From Sinanaerobacter chloroacetimidivorans (GTDB taxonomy: Bacteria; Bacillota; Clostridia; Peptostreptococcales; Anaerovoracaceae), in contig NZ_JAGSND010000001.1 in assembly GCF_018128545.1 (NCBI RefSeq), forward strand, positions 358,153 to 422,152: a stretch of DNA of 64,000 bases, in the 5' to 3' direction. Positions 7,245 through 16,746 of this stretch are shown in pieces. Position numbers and translations under genes: made by a program. A model generated the notes under the pieces. It searched no databases, was not told the DNA's origin, and saw nothing but the letters and a program-made list of their open reading frames with translations. Each line of letters starts with the position of its first letter. Positions within the stretch are counted from its first letter, which is position 1.

Positions 7245-9869
7245 TTAGTTTTCTGCTGCCTTCTTCAAGTCCTCCAATATACCGAAGGCCTGTGACGGCG
7301 TGATATTCATTAAATCCAGCGCCTTCAGTCTTTCCACAACAGGATTCGGTGCAAAACTGAAAAATGATATCTGTTCCGTTTCCTCTTTTACTGGAGATTG
7401 CTCGGCTAATAATTCTTTTTCATAGTGATCCAGATCTATGGACACGGCGGTTGCTTCCAGCTGGTGCAGCTTCTCCTGAGCGGTTTCCAGCACGGAAGCC
7501 GGTACTCCGGCGAGCTTGGCCACATGAATTCCGTAGCTCCGGCTGGCACTGCCCTCCACAATTTTATGCAGGAAAATAATATTTCCATCCTTCTCCTGTA
7601 CATCTACATTCAGATTTTTTAACCCTTTCATGATACCCTCCAGAGAGGTTAATTCATGATAGTGAGTTGCAAATAAGGTCCTTACATGATACTTGCTGTT
7701 GCATAAATACTCAACCACCGCCCAGGCAATGGAAAGACCGTCATAGGTACTTGTCCCTCTTCCGATTTCATCTAAAATGATCAGGCTTTTTTCCGTAGCA
7801 GTGTTTAAAATGTAAGCCAGTTCACTCATTTCAACAAAAAATGTACTTTGCCCCTGTGCCAGATTATCGGAGGCGCCGATTCTCGTATAAATTCTGTCAA
7901 CAATACCGATTTGTGCAGCTTCTGCAGGTACAAAGCAACCTGCCTGGGACATCAGAACAATTAATGCTGTCTGTCTCATGTAGGTGGATTTCCCTGCCAT
8001 ATTGGGGCCAGTGATGAGCAGCATGCTGCTGTCTTTTCGGTCAACATAAGTATCGTTGGAAACAAAGATACCGTCTTTAATGGTTGTTTCAATAACCGGA
8101 TGCCGTCCCTTTTCGATCCGGATGACATCCCCCTTATTCACCTGTGGTTTTACATAACCAAGCTTGCTGCTGACCTCACTGAAGGAAACCAGAACGTCCA
8201 GGGTCGAAACTGCTCCGGACGTAATCTGAATAACGCTGATATAATCTTGGATTTTCTTCCTGATTTCAAGAAAGATTTCATATTCCAACTGATTTATTTT
8301 TGTCTCCGCATTGAGCACAACGGATTCAACTTCTTTCAATTCCGGGGTAATATAGCGTTCACAGTTAGCCAGAGTCTGCTTTCTGATATAGTTTTCAGGT
8401 ACCAGATCAAAATAGGATTTTGTAACTTCAATATAATAGCCAAAGACCTTATTGAAACCGACTTTTAAAGACTTAATCCCTGTACGTTCCTTTTCCGTAC
8501 CTTCCAGTCCGGCAATCCAACTCTGCCCGTCTTTGATAGAGTGCTTTATTTGGTCTAAATCTAAAGAATATCCTTCTTTGATGATTCCGCCTTCTTTGAT
8601 GGTAAACGGGGGTTCTTCCTGGATTGATTGATCTATCAGATCATAGATTTCGGATAATGAATCCATTTTCTCTTCCAGCTTCTCCAGAAAGGAATCACCG
8701 CAGGCTGCCAATTCGCTTTTCATATCCGGAAGCACAAATATGGAATTTCTTAATGCTATCAAATCTTTTCCGTTGGCATTTCCACAGGCGATTCTGCCTG
8801 CCAGGCGTTCCAAATCATAAATTTTTTTCAGGCTTTCTTTCAAGTTATTCCGTAAAAGAATCTGATCTGACAGTAATTCAACTGCATCCAGTCTCTCCTG
8901 GATTTCTTTTAAATTGTTAAGGGGCTCGCGCAGCCACTGTTTCATCTTTCTCGAACCCATAGCCGTATGGGTTTTATCGAGAACGCCAAGAAGTGAACCC
9001 TGAATTTTCTTTTCAAAAAGGGTTTCCGTCAGTTCCAGATTCTTGATGGTAGCCTTGTCAAGGGACATATGACCTGCCGTGTCATAAACATTCAAATAGG
9101 AAAGATGGGATAAGCCTTGTTTTTGGGTCTCAAACAGGTAAGCCAGGAGTGCTCCTAAGGCCATGATTGAAAGATCAGACTCCTCGATCCCCAGACCTTT
9201 CAGGGATTTAACTTGAAACTGTCTTAAAATGAATTCTTCTGCTGCGTTTCTTATGTAATATTGATCCGGCAAAATGCTGATATAAGCACCAGATGTTATT
9301 TTCATTTCATCTATGAACCCGTCCAAATTGGCATAATCATTGGCAATCACTTCTTTGGCCTTTATTTTTACCAATTCATTTAACAATCGCTCTGTGTATC
9401 CTGCAGATGTTAATTGTGTTGTATTAATTTCTCCTGTAGAAATGTCACAATATGCAATCCCAGCCCCTGTTTCATGCAGAAAAACAGAAGCGAGATAATT
9501 GTTTTCTCTTTCATTGAGCATATTCTGGCTGACAACGGTACCGGGAGTAATGATCTGAACCACTTCTCTTTTAACGATACCCTTCGCCGTTGCAGGATCC
9601 TCAACCTGCTCACAAATGGCAACCTTATAGCCTTTCTCTATGAGTTTTGCTATGTAAGAATCAGCTGCATGATAAGGAACACCGCACATGGGGGCTTTCT
9701 CTTCCTGACCATAGTTTTTTCCGGTAAGGGTAATCTCCATTTCTCGGGATGCGGTGATTGCATCCTCAAAAAACATTTCATAAAAATCTCCAAGTCGGAA
9801 AAAAAGGATACAATCTTGATATTTCTCCTTGATTTCCATATATTGTTGCATCATTGGTGTTAATTGCAT
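7245..9869 (-). CDS. mutS: DNA mismatch repair protein MutS
   Basis: 874 residues, full length. Mismatch-recognition motif GDFYEMF is at residues 27-33 (the Phe-X-Glu wedge), with the clamp and lever domains in the middle. The ATPase has Walker A GPNMAGKST (about 621), the Walker B region LIILDEIGRGTS (about 700), and LFATHYHEL. It recognises base mismatches and small loops and recruits MutL. The C-terminal segment after residue 800 is acidic with a short helical tail. It begins the mutS-(gap)-mutL-miaA series and follows tlyA by 37 bp. Confidence 0.97.
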   Translation of the reverse strand: MQLTPMMQQYMEIKEKYQDCILFFRLGDFYEMFFEDAITASREMEITLTGKNYGQEEKAPMCGVPYHAADSYIAKLIEKGYKVAICEQVEDPATAKGIVKREVVQIITPGTVVSQNMLNERENNYLASVFLHETGAGIAYCDISTGEINTTQLTSAGYTERLLNELVKIKAKEVIANDYANLDGFIDEMKITSGAYISILPDQYYIRNAAEEFILRQFQVKSLKGLGIEESDLSIMALGALLAYLFETQKQGLSHLSYLNVYDTAGHMSLDKATIKNLELTETLFEKKIQGSLLGVLDKTHTAMGSRKMKQWLREPLNNLKEIQERLDAVELLSDQILLRNNLKESLKKIYDLERLAGRIACGNANGKDLIALRNSIFVLPDMKSELAACGDSFLEKLEEKMDSLSEIYDLIDQSIQEEPPFTIKEGGIIKEGYSLDLDQIKHSIKDGQSWIAGLEGTEKERTGIKSLKVGFNKVFGYYIEVTKSYFDLVPENYIRKQTLANCERYITPELKEVESVVLNAETKINQLEYEIFLEIRKKIQDYISVIQITSGAVSTLDVLVSFSEVSSKLGYVKPQVNKGDVIRIEKGRHPVIETTIKDGIFVSNDTYVDRKDSSMLLITGPNMAGKSTYMRQTALIVLMSQAGCFVPAEAAQIGIVDRIYTRIGASDNLAQGQSTFFVEMSELAYILNTATEKSLIILDEIGRGTSTYDGLSIAWAVVEYLCNSKYHVRTLFATHYHELTSLEGIMKGLKNLNVDVQEKDGNIIFLHKIVEGSASRSYGIHVAKLAGVPASVLETAQEKLHQLEATAVSIDLDHYEKELLAEQSPVKEETEQISFFSFAPNPVVERLKALDLMNITPSQAFGILEDLKKAAEN

Positions 9870-9906
9870 GGGTAATCCTCTTCTTCGAATATCTGTAACG
9901 ATTTAA

Positions 9907-10707
9907 TCAATTAAGTTCTTTGTGGGATTCTGTGACTACTTCTTCAATTAGAATCTCCTTTTCTCCGGAAACTTTTTTTAAATAAAGCAAATATTCAATA
10001 TTTCCCTTTGCACCGGTCATGGGAGAGAAAGTTAATCCCCATGCATAAAGTCCGTTGCTTTCCGCATATCGTACAACATTCTTTATGACTTCCCTATGAA
10101 CCGATTCCTCTCTGACGATGCCCTTCTTCCCTACTTGTTCTCTTCCCGCTTCAAACTGAGGTTTCACCAGGCAGACCAGGCTTCCCGTTTCAGAGAGTAA
10201 ACCTGCAGCTACGGGAAAGATCAGCTTCAGTGAGATAAAAGATACATCGATACTGATAAAATCAACCTTTTCCTGGATTTTATCCGATTCAAGATACCGA
10301 ACGTTCACTCTTTCCATGTTTATAACCCGGGTGTCATTTCTAAGCTTCCAATCCAGCTGACCATAACCGACATCGATAGCGTAAACCTTCGAAGCACCCT
10401 TTTGAAGCATGCAGTCAGTAAAACCGCCTGTGGAAGCTCCGATATCAACAGCTACCGCATCCTTCAGCTCAAGACCGAAGGCATTTATGGCCTTTTCCAG
10501 CTTCATTCCTCCCCGGCTGACATAAGGGCACAGGTCCTCTTTTACATAGATCTCTGAATCTTCATTCACACCGGTTCCCGGCTTGTCTACTCTTTGACCG
10601 TCAACATATACAATACCGGCCATAACGGCGCTTTTGGCTCTTTCTCTTGATTGAAAAAGACCTTTGTTCACTAATACGATATCAAGCCTTTCCTTCAAGG
10701 AAATCAC
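9907..10707 (-). CDS. tlyA: TlyA-family rRNA 2'-O-methyltransferase
   Basis: About 266 residues: an N-terminal S4 RNA-binding domain (LDIVLVNKGLFQSRERAK) joined to an FtsJ/RrmJ Rossmann methyltransferase with the SAM motif VDIGASTGGFTDCML. Known members methylate 16S and/or 23S rRNA cytidines; whether this one modifies one or both is not readable. Its start lies inside the end of dxs. A GTG at 10707 has GGAAAGG close upstream, whereas a TTG at 10698 would give the more usual MKERLD start, so the exact start is uncertain. The order dxs-tlyA matches Bacillus (yqxC). Confidence 0.9.
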   Translation of the reverse strand: MISLKERLDIVLVNKGLFQSRERAKSAVMAGIVYVDGQRVDKPGTGVNEDSEIYVKEDLCPYVSRGGMKLEKAINAFGLELKDAVAVDIGASTGGFTDCMLQKGASKVYAIDVGYGQLDWKLRNDTRVINMERVNVRYLESDKIQEKVDFISIDVSFISLKLIFPVAAGLLSETGSLVCLVKPQFEAGREQVGKKGIVREESVHREVIKNVVRYAESNGLYAWGLTFSPMTGAKGNIEYLLYLKKVSGEKEILIEEVVTESHKELN

Positions 10708-12556
10708 ACACCCTTTCCGCTATACTTTCAGAGTCAAGACCATACAATTCAAAAAGCTCCTCCGTACTTCCCTGCTCTATAAATTTATCAGGCCAGCCAA
10801 GACTCAGTAATTTGACATCCGTGAAACCTTCCTCCTGCAAAATGGCACTTACCGTTCTTCCAAATCCGCCGTCCAGAACATTATCTTCCAAAGTAATCAG
10901 GCAACCGGTTCTTTTAGCTGAAGCAATGATTCCATTTCTATCAACAGGTTTTATAAAGCGTACATTCGTCAGTCCCGAATCAATTCCACGCGATTTTAAT
11001 TTTTTAGATGCTTCCAGACCAATGGAAACCATTTTCCCTACGGCAAAAATTTCAACATCTTCTCCTGTAAACAGGCTCTCGCAGGTACCGTCTATCGGAT
11101 GGCCCGTTTCCGACGGATAATCAAAAGCTTCTCCCTTTGGATACCGGATGGCACAGGGACTCTTTAGCGAAAGTGCATATTCCAGCATTGCAGCAAGCTC
11201 TTTTCCATCCTTCGGTGCTAAAATCGTCAAGTTGGGTATATGGTTTAAATAGGATAAATCAAATATCCCATGGTGTGTTTCTCCGTCCGATCCCACATTT
11301 CCTGCCCGATCAATGGTAAAAACCACAGGTAAATTCTGCATGCATACGTCGATCACGATCTGATCGTAGGCTCTCTGCAGGAAGGTCGAATAAATGGCCA
11401 CTACAGGCTGATAACCGTTAGCAGCAAGGCCGGCAGCGAAAGTGACGGCATGAGCTTCAGCAATTCCTGCATCAAAGATTCTTTTCGGAAACTTCTGCGC
11501 GAATTTACCAAGTCCGGTTGCTTCTATCATAGCGGCACTGACTGCAACAACCTTCGGATTGTCGTGAGCGAGCTGGATCATTTTATTTCCGAATATTGTA
11601 GAATAGCTCAAATTATCAGAAGATGATAAAACATTCCCCGTAGTCGGGTCAAAAGCGCTGATGCCATGAAATTTTCCAGGGTTGGTTTCTGCGTTTCGAT
11701 ATCCTTTCCCCTTCTTCGTAATAACATGAATCAGAACCGGTTCCTCCATCAATGAGGTATAGGACAGCACCTCCAGCAGATCATGGATGTTATGGCCATC
11801 CACCGGCCCGAAATATTTAAACCCCAGTTCTTCAAAAATAGCCCCTTGGACGATAGCATATTTCACGGAATCTCTGATATGCTCAAACCCGTTATAGAGG
11901 CCTTCCCCTACTCCAGGAATCCCTTTCAAGGCTCTTTTTAACTGCTTCTTAAAATCAAGGTAAGTCTGGGATGCTCTCAACTTTGCAAGATGATGAGACA
12001 TACCGCCGATATTTTTTGAGATGGACATCTCATTGTCGTTTAGAATTACGATCATTTTTGACTTTGAAGCTCCTGCATTGTTCAAGGCTTCATAAGCCAT
12101 ACCGCCTGTCAGGGCACCGTCTCCGATCACTGAAATAACAGAATAATCGTCTCCGCTGAGATCTCTTGCCGTCGCATAACCCATTGCGGCAGAAATCGAA
12201 GTGCTGCTGTGACCGGTATCAAACATGTCATGGACACTTTCGTCTCGTTTGGGAAAACCGCTGATCCCGTTGAGACAACGAAGACCGTCAAAGCAGGCCG
12301 CTCTGCCGGTTAATATTTTATGTACATAGGATTGATGGCCTACGTCCCATATAATTTTATCCTTTGGACTATTGAAAACCTTATGCAAGGCAATGGACAG
12401 TTCTACAACTCCAAGATTGGATGCTAGATGCCCCCCAGTTTTTGAGACCTTTTCGATTAAAAAATCTCTGATTTCATAAGTTAATAGTTCCAATTCCCTT
12501 TCGGACATGCTTTTTAAGTCCTCAGGGAAATGGTAGTCATTTAATAACTTTTTCAT
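10682..12556 (-). CDS. dxs: 1-deoxy-D-xylulose-5-phosphate synthase
   Basis: 624 residues. A ThDP-dependent enzyme condensing pyruvate and glyceraldehyde-3-phosphate, the first step of the MEP isoprenoid pathway. Visible motifs: GHQSYVHKILTGR near residue 60 with a catalytic His, the ThDP-binding GDGALTGGMAYEALNNAG (about 150-167), and the transketolase-like pyrimidine and C-terminal domains with TIDRAGNVGSDGETHHG. The start follows AAGGAG. It lies directly after ispA, so precursor and prenyl-chain synthesis are coupled in one operon. Confidence 0.97.
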   Translation of the reverse strand: MKKLLNDYHFPEDLKSMSERELELLTYEIRDFLIEKVSKTGGHLASNLGVVELSIALHKVFNSPKDKIIWDVGHQSYVHKILTGRAACFDGLRCLNGISGFPKRDESVHDMFDTGHSSTSISAAMGYATARDLSGDDYSVISVIGDGALTGGMAYEALNNAGASKSKMIVILNDNEMSISKNIGGMSHHLAKLRASQTYLDFKKQLKRALKGIPGVGEGLYNGFEHIRDSVKYAIVQGAIFEELGFKYFGPVDGHNIHDLLEVLSYTSLMEEPVLIHVITKKGKGYRNAETNPGKFHGISAFDPTTGNVLSSSDNLSYSTIFGNKMIQLAHDNPKVVAVSAAMIEATGLGKFAQKFPKRIFDAGIAEAHAVTFAAGLAANGYQPVVAIYSTFLQRAYDQIVIDVCMQNLPVVFTIDRAGNVGSDGETHHGIFDLSYLNHIPNLTILAPKDGKELAAMLEYALSLKSPCAIRYPKGEAFDYPSETGHPIDGTCESLFTGEDVEIFAVGKMVSIGLEASKKLKSRGIDSGLTNVRFIKPVDRNGIIASAKRTGCLITLEDNVLDGGFGRTVSAILQEEGFTDVKLLSLGWPDKFIEQGSTEELFELYGLDSESIAERVCDFLEGKA

Positions 12557-12589
12557 ATATGATAAGCTCCTTGTTTTTCATTTCTGCTT

Positions 12590-13486
12590 CTATTTCACCC
12601 TATTTGCCAGTTCTTCAGCCAGTTCTACGAAAAATTCCGCATTATCATAATATGGCTCCATTACCCTTTTTGCATTATCGGTAAGCTCTCTGACTCTAAG
12701 TTTGGATTCTTCTAATCCGTATAAGCATGGATAGGTAGATTTCTTTTTAATCAGATCTACGCCGGTATTTTTACCCAATTTTTCCACATCTCCGTCAATG
12801 TCCAGGATGTCATCTGCAATTTGAAATGCCAACCCCAAATTTTCGGCATATTCATCCAGTTCTCCAAGCGTCTTTTTGTCCGCTCCGGCTAAATGAGCTC
12901 CGGCCCGAACAGCCGCCTTAATCAAAGCTGCCGTTTTATTGACATGAATATAATCGAGAAGTTCTTTGGAGCACTGTTTGTTTTCCGTTTCCATATCCGC
13001 CACCTGACCGGCAATCATGCCCCTGCAGCCTGCACCTTTGGAAATTTCATAAACAGCTCTGACCCTTCTCTTTAATTTCTCCGTGTTATCAAAATAGAGA
13101 AGCATGTCCTTATTCATTGCTTCAAAAGCAGAAGTCAGCAGACCATCACCTGCCAAAATGGCAATGGCTTCGCCGAAAACCTTATGATTGGTAGGAATAC
13201 CTCTTCTTAAATCATCATCATCCATAGCAGGTAAATCGTCATGGATCAAGGAGTAGGTATGAATATATTCAATAGCACAGGCATAGGGAAGCGCGAGCTT
13301 TTCTTCTCCCCCGCAAAAATCACAGGCAGCAAGCAGCAGAACCGGTCTTAACAGTTTTCCGCCGGCTTGCAGACTATAAGTCATGGATTCGTATAACGTA
13401 ATACTTTTATGGTCAACCTCGGGCAAAAAATAGAGGAGATGCTCTTCTACTAATTCCTTAAATCTCAGATATTCCTTACTTTGCAT
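12590..13486 (-). CDS. ispA: Polyprenyl (farnesyl) diphosphate synthase
   Basis: 298 residues. The first aspartate-rich motif DDLPAMDDDDLRRG and second motif DDILD bind Mg-diphosphate, and the GGKLLRP substrate motif is near the N-terminus. It elongates dimethylallyl diphosphate with isopentenyl diphosphate, most likely to farnesyl diphosphate by context and length. The bulky residues upstream of the first motif (YIHTYSLIHDD) fit a short-chain enzyme. It sits between xseB and dxs as in Bacillus. Confidence 0.93.
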   Translation of the reverse strand: MQSKEYLRFKELVEEHLLYFLPEVDHKSITLYESMTYSLQAGGKLLRPVLLLAACDFCGGEEKLALPYACAIEYIHTYSLIHDDLPAMDDDDLRRGIPTNHKVFGEAIAILAGDGLLTSAFEAMNKDMLLYFDNTEKLKRRVRAVYEISKGAGCRGMIAGQVADMETENKQCSKELLDYIHVNKTAALIKAAVRAGAHLAGADKKTLGELDEYAENLGLAFQIADDILDIDGDVEKLGKNTGVDLIKKKSTYPCLYGLEESKLRVRELTDNAKRVMEPYYDNAEFFVELAEELANRVK

Positions 13487-13506
13487 CCTTACAGCTCCTT
13501 CCGGAA

Positions 13507-13704
13507 TTACTTTTTATCGTATATTTCAATTTTCTGTTTGGCCTCATTTAATATTTCAAAACAATAGTTGTAATACTCAATGCCCTTTTCATAGCTGTTA
13601 ATTGCCGCTTCCAAGGTAGTATCATCTCTCTTCAGTATATCTGCTGCTTTTTCAAGTCCAGCCAAAGCTTCCTCAAAGCTCATTTTTTGATTCTGTTTTG
13701 CCAT
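13507..13704 (-). CDS. xseB: Exodeoxyribonuclease VII small subunit
   Basis: 65 residues, typical for XseB. The characteristic N-terminal SFEEALAGLEK and long helical body (LEAAINSYEKGIEYYNYC) match the family. Several small subunits bind each XseA to form exonuclease VII, which degrades single-stranded DNA. It overlaps the end of xseA by 32 bp, with AAGGAGGG ahead of its ATG, indicating translational coupling. Confidence 0.95.
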   Translation of the reverse strand: MAKQNQKMSFEEALAGLEKAADILKRDDTTLEAAINSYEKGIEYYNYCFEILNEAKQKIEIYDKK

Positions 13705-14914
13705 ACTGTTCCCTCCTTATCTCAAAAACCTCACATTCCAGAACTCCGTCCTGTAACACGGCTGTGAGTTTATCTCCAGTGGCGAAATGTTCTGCACTGC
13801 CTGTTAGCTTGCCATCCTGATCCAGGATGGCCGCATAACCTCGTTTCATAATGTTTACAGGATGAAACGCCTCTAAGTCACTCTTACATTTTTCCGTATT
13901 TCGTTCTAATTCCGTCATTTTATTTCTCAAACAAATATCGATATCCTTACGAACTCCTTCTATCTTTGATAGCTGGATATGTAATCTGTTTTTTAAAGAC
14001 ATTTGTAAATGTTCTATATTATAATTTGTTACGCGCAATTCCATATACTTGATAAATCGTTCCATGGTATGCTGCAATTGATTTCCTTTTTGCCTGCAGT
14101 ATTCTTTTAATGCGTTGATGTCCGGAACTGCCATCTGTGCCGCAGCCGTTGGGGTTTCTGCCCTTTTATCTGCTACAAAGTCAGAGATGGTAAAATCCGT
14201 TTCATGGCCTACAGCCGATATAACAGGAATTTTAGAATCAAAAATGCTCCTTGCCACAATTTCTTCATTAAAAGCCCATAGCTCTTCCAGAGATCCCCCG
14301 CCTCTTCCAAGAATAATGGTATCCACTTCAGGGAATAAACGGTTCACCTCCCGGATTGCTCTTGAAATATCTCCGGCTGCACCGGGGCCTTGAACCAGGC
14401 AAGGATAAATCACCACATCTACGATATTATTTCTGCTTTTAATAATTTTTATAATATCTTTTACCGCAGCACCTGTTTCCGACGTGATAACAGCAACTTT
14501 TGCCGGAAAGAAAGGAATCGGCTTTTTATATTTTTCATCAAACAGCCCTTCCTTTGACAGCTTTTCCTTTAACCTTTCAAAGGCTGCACTTAAATTTCCG
14601 ATACCCTCAACGGTAATCTCGCGCACGTTTAAGGAATAGGTTCCACCGCGCTCATATAAATAAATATAGCCATTTACGACAATTTCCATACCATCGGCCA
14701 GCTCGTACCGGATATCCTTTACATATTCGGCTCCCAGAAAACAGTTCACCTTACTGGATTCATCCTTTAAAGTAAAATAAACATGACCTGTACTGTGCAG
14801 CTTCAGATTTGAAATCTCCCCCACGACAGAAACATTTCCCAGCAAAGGATCCGATTGCAGGATTCTTTTAATATAACCATTCAGTTGTGAAACCTTTACC
14901 GGTTTCATTGCCAT
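13673..14914 (-). CDS. xseA: Exodeoxyribonuclease VII large subunit
   Basis: 413 residues. An N-terminal OB fold (roughly 1-100; VSVVGEISNLKLHSTGHVYFTLKDE) is followed by the catalytic domain with ILGRGGGSLEELWAFNEE and SAVGHETDFTISDFVAD, then coiled-coil helices that bind XseB. Catalytic subunit of the bidirectional single-strand exonuclease. GGAGGG precedes the ATG; it overlaps the upstream Kae1-like gene by 10 bp. Confidence 0.96.
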   Translation of the reverse strand: MAMKPVKVSQLNGYIKRILQSDPLLGNVSVVGEISNLKLHSTGHVYFTLKDESSKVNCFLGAEYVKDIRYELADGMEIVVNGYIYLYERGGTYSLNVREITVEGIGNLSAAFERLKEKLSKEGLFDEKYKKPIPFFPAKVAVITSETGAAVKDIIKIIKSRNNIVDVVIYPCLVQGPGAAGDISRAIREVNRLFPEVDTIILGRGGGSLEELWAFNEEIVARSIFDSKIPVISAVGHETDFTISDFVADKRAETPTAAAQMAVPDINALKEYCRQKGNQLQHTMERFIKYMELRVTNYNIEHLQMSLKNRLHIQLSKIEGVRKDIDICLRNKMTELERNTEKCKSDLEAFHPVNIMKRGYAAILDQDGKLTGSAEHFATGDKLTAVLQDGVLECEVFEIRREQYGKTESKNEL

Positions 14915-15897
14915 AATTTTTTCCCTCCAAGAAATGAAATCCCCACCGCATTGTCCGAAGACAATACCGGATTTCCAAAGACCAGGTCGACTTTTTTCTC
15001 TGTAAAATATTTCATGATTTCCTCTCGAATAAATATGCTGGAGGAAACGCCGCCGGAGAAAAGTATTTTACTGCAGTTTGTTTCTAAAACAGCCTTTTCG
15101 GTCAACTGGCAGAGACAGATACTGATAATTTGAAACAACTCATATATAAAGTTCCCTTTATTTTCAGAATTTAAATGCTCTAACTTTCTTTGACATTCTG
15201 TTTCCAATCCGGAAAGATTAATAGATAACCCGTCCAGCGGTATTCTTTTTAACTTAAATTCGGAAGACCTTATTCCGCAATTTAATGAATTTTGACTTTG
15301 ACTTTTTTTCGCCAGTAAAGCCAGCTTGTCCATCTCCATTCCGGCAGGGAAATCCATTTGAAGTGCAACCCCGATTCGATCGATAACTTGTCCGAATGAG
15401 ATGTCTTTGGAACTCCCGATGATCTCAACAGATGCTCCTTTTACCAGCAGCAGTTCACAGGTACCTCCGGAAAGATGATAGGCCAGATATTCTTTCTCGT
15501 GCTCTAGACTGCTGCCGTGTTTTACCGCCTCCAGATGTCCCTCCTGATGAGAGAACTCAAAAATCGGCACGTTTAAGCAGGAAGCCAGTACTCTGCCAAA
15601 CTGGATTCCTGCTTTAAATACCGGCATATAAGACCCTTCAACAGGTCTTGGTCGATCCGAAACCGCTATGGCTCCGATTCTCTCTTTTTTCACTTGCTGC
15701 AGTAATGTTTCAATCATTTCCGGTAAGTTTTCCATATGCTGAAAAAGGGCGTGGGATTGCCGAAGCCCTCTTTCGCCCTGCTTAACAACCAAAGATTTAC
15801 GGGAATCAATCACAATCTCTCCCGAATAACTGGTCAACGCCAAGGAGGTTTTATAATTGCTGGTATCGATACCCAGAATCAAATCCTGATTACACAT
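14905..15897 (-). CDS. TsaD/Kae1-like ASKHA protein (paralogue of the t6A enzyme)
   Basis: 330 residues. The N-terminus LGIDTSNYKTSLAL is the phosphate-1 motif of the ASKHA/Kae1 fold, and HQEGH (about residue 118) matches the HxxxH metal site of TsaD. The C-terminal ILFSGGVSSS is the adenosine motif. It differs from true TsaD in its surrounding motifs and in sitting in the xse-nusB operon rather than with tsaB/rimI, so it is probably the second, less characterised Kae1-like paralogue found in Clostridia. Its function is unknown. It overlaps both nusB (8 bp) and xseA (10 bp). Confidence 0.8.
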   Translation of the reverse strand: MCNQDLILGIDTSNYKTSLALTSYSGEIVIDSRKSLVVKQGERGLRQSHALFQHMENLPEMIETLLQQVKKERIGAIAVSDRPRPVEGSYMPVFKAGIQFGRVLASCLNVPIFEFSHQEGHLEAVKHGSSLEHEKEYLAYHLSGGTCELLLVKGASVEIIGSSKDISFGQVIDRIGVALQMDFPAGMEMDKLALLAKKSQSQNSLNCGIRSSEFKLKRIPLDGLSINLSGLETECQRKLEHLNSENKGNFIYELFQIISICLCQLTEKAVLETNCSKILFSGGVSSSIFIREEIMKYFTEKKVDLVFGNPVLSSDNAVGISFLGGKKLWQ

Positions 15898-16294
15898 CTT
15901 TATTTTTTACTACCTTACCTAAAATTCCATTTATGAATTTTCCGGAATCCTCTCCGCCGAACTTCTTTGCCAAATCTACGGCCTCATTAATAGAGACCGA
16001 ATCCGGCACCTCAGTCATATAAAGGATTTCAGCGACGGATAACCTCAGTACTGCCAGATCTACCTTGGCCATACGGCTTATTTTCCAATTTTCACTGCAG
16101 GATTCCAGTTTCTTGTCTATTTCTGCCAAGTGCTCGGAAGTAACGGCATATAATTGGTTAAAATATTCCAATTGATTTGAATCCTGCATATATTCGGAAA
16201 CAAATCGACCCTTTAATTCCGAGCTGTAATCATTCTGAATATCCATTTGAAATAACAGCTGCATAAAAAGCTCTCTGGCTTCTGTTCTCCGCAT
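15890..16294 (-). CDS. nusB: Transcription antitermination factor NusB
   Basis: 134 residues, an all-helical NusB fold starting MRRTEARELFMQLLFQMD with AVLRLSVAEILY and the conserved SINEAVDLAKKFGGEDSGKFINGILG C-terminal signature. It binds boxA RNA with NusE (S10) to promote rRNA antitermination. It sits between asp23 and the Kae1-like gene. Bacillus has nusB-folD-xseA here, so folD is absent from this position. Confidence 0.96.
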   Translation of the reverse strand: MRRTEARELFMQLLFQMDIQNDYSSELKGRFVSEYMQDSNQLEYFNQLYAVTSEHLAEIDKKLESCSENWKISRMAKVDLAVLRLSVAEILYMTEVPDSVSINEAVDLAKKFGGEDSGKFINGILGKVVKNKDV

Positions 16295-16299
16295 TGACT

Positions 16300-16665
16300 C
16301 TAGTCCTCCTCATCTGTGAAATGAACCCCCTGAACATGAATGTTGACCGCTTTTACGAAAGCATCTGTCATTTGTTCAACCTCTTTTTTCACGTTCTCCT
16401 GAATATCCCATGCTACGGCAGGAATTTTTACGCCATATTCAACGACAACGTAAATATCGACGCTGATTCCATCTTCGTTCTGGGATATTTTTATTCCCTT
16501 ATACAAAGGTTCTTTGCCAAATATATTTTTAGAAAAATTATCGGAAAACCCTCCGCTCAGAGATGCTACACCCTTCGTTTTCAGAGCTGCATTCATGGCG
16601 CAAACGGCTATGACATCATCCGATATTTTCAGAGTTCCAAGTTTTTCCTCTGATCCCGTGTTCAT
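16300..16665 (-). CDS. Asp23/Gls24 family envelope-stress protein
   Basis: About 121 residues of the Asp23 (DUF322) family. The core shows KISDDVIAVCAMNAALKTKGV near the start and VDIYVVVEYGVKIPAVAWDIQENVKKEVE in the middle. Family members are membrane-associated and implicated in cell-envelope or alkaline stress. The ATG at 16665 is preferred because AGAGGTG is 7 nt upstream. Its place between spoIIIAH and nusB is the conserved Firmicutes location of yqhY, whose loss in Bacillus affects lipid metabolism. Confidence 0.88.
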   Translation of the reverse strand: MNTGSEEKLGTLKISDDVIAVCAMNAALKTKGVASLSGGFSDNFSKNIFGKEPLYKGIKISQNEDGISVDIYVVVEYGVKIPAVAWDIQENVKKEVEQMTDAFVKAVNIHVQGVHFTDEED

Positions 16666-16746
16666 TCCCATTCACCTCTAAATTATTATAGCAGAAGTGT
16701 GGAAAAGATACAAATTCTATTTGATTGCCATGTATCGTTCATTCGA

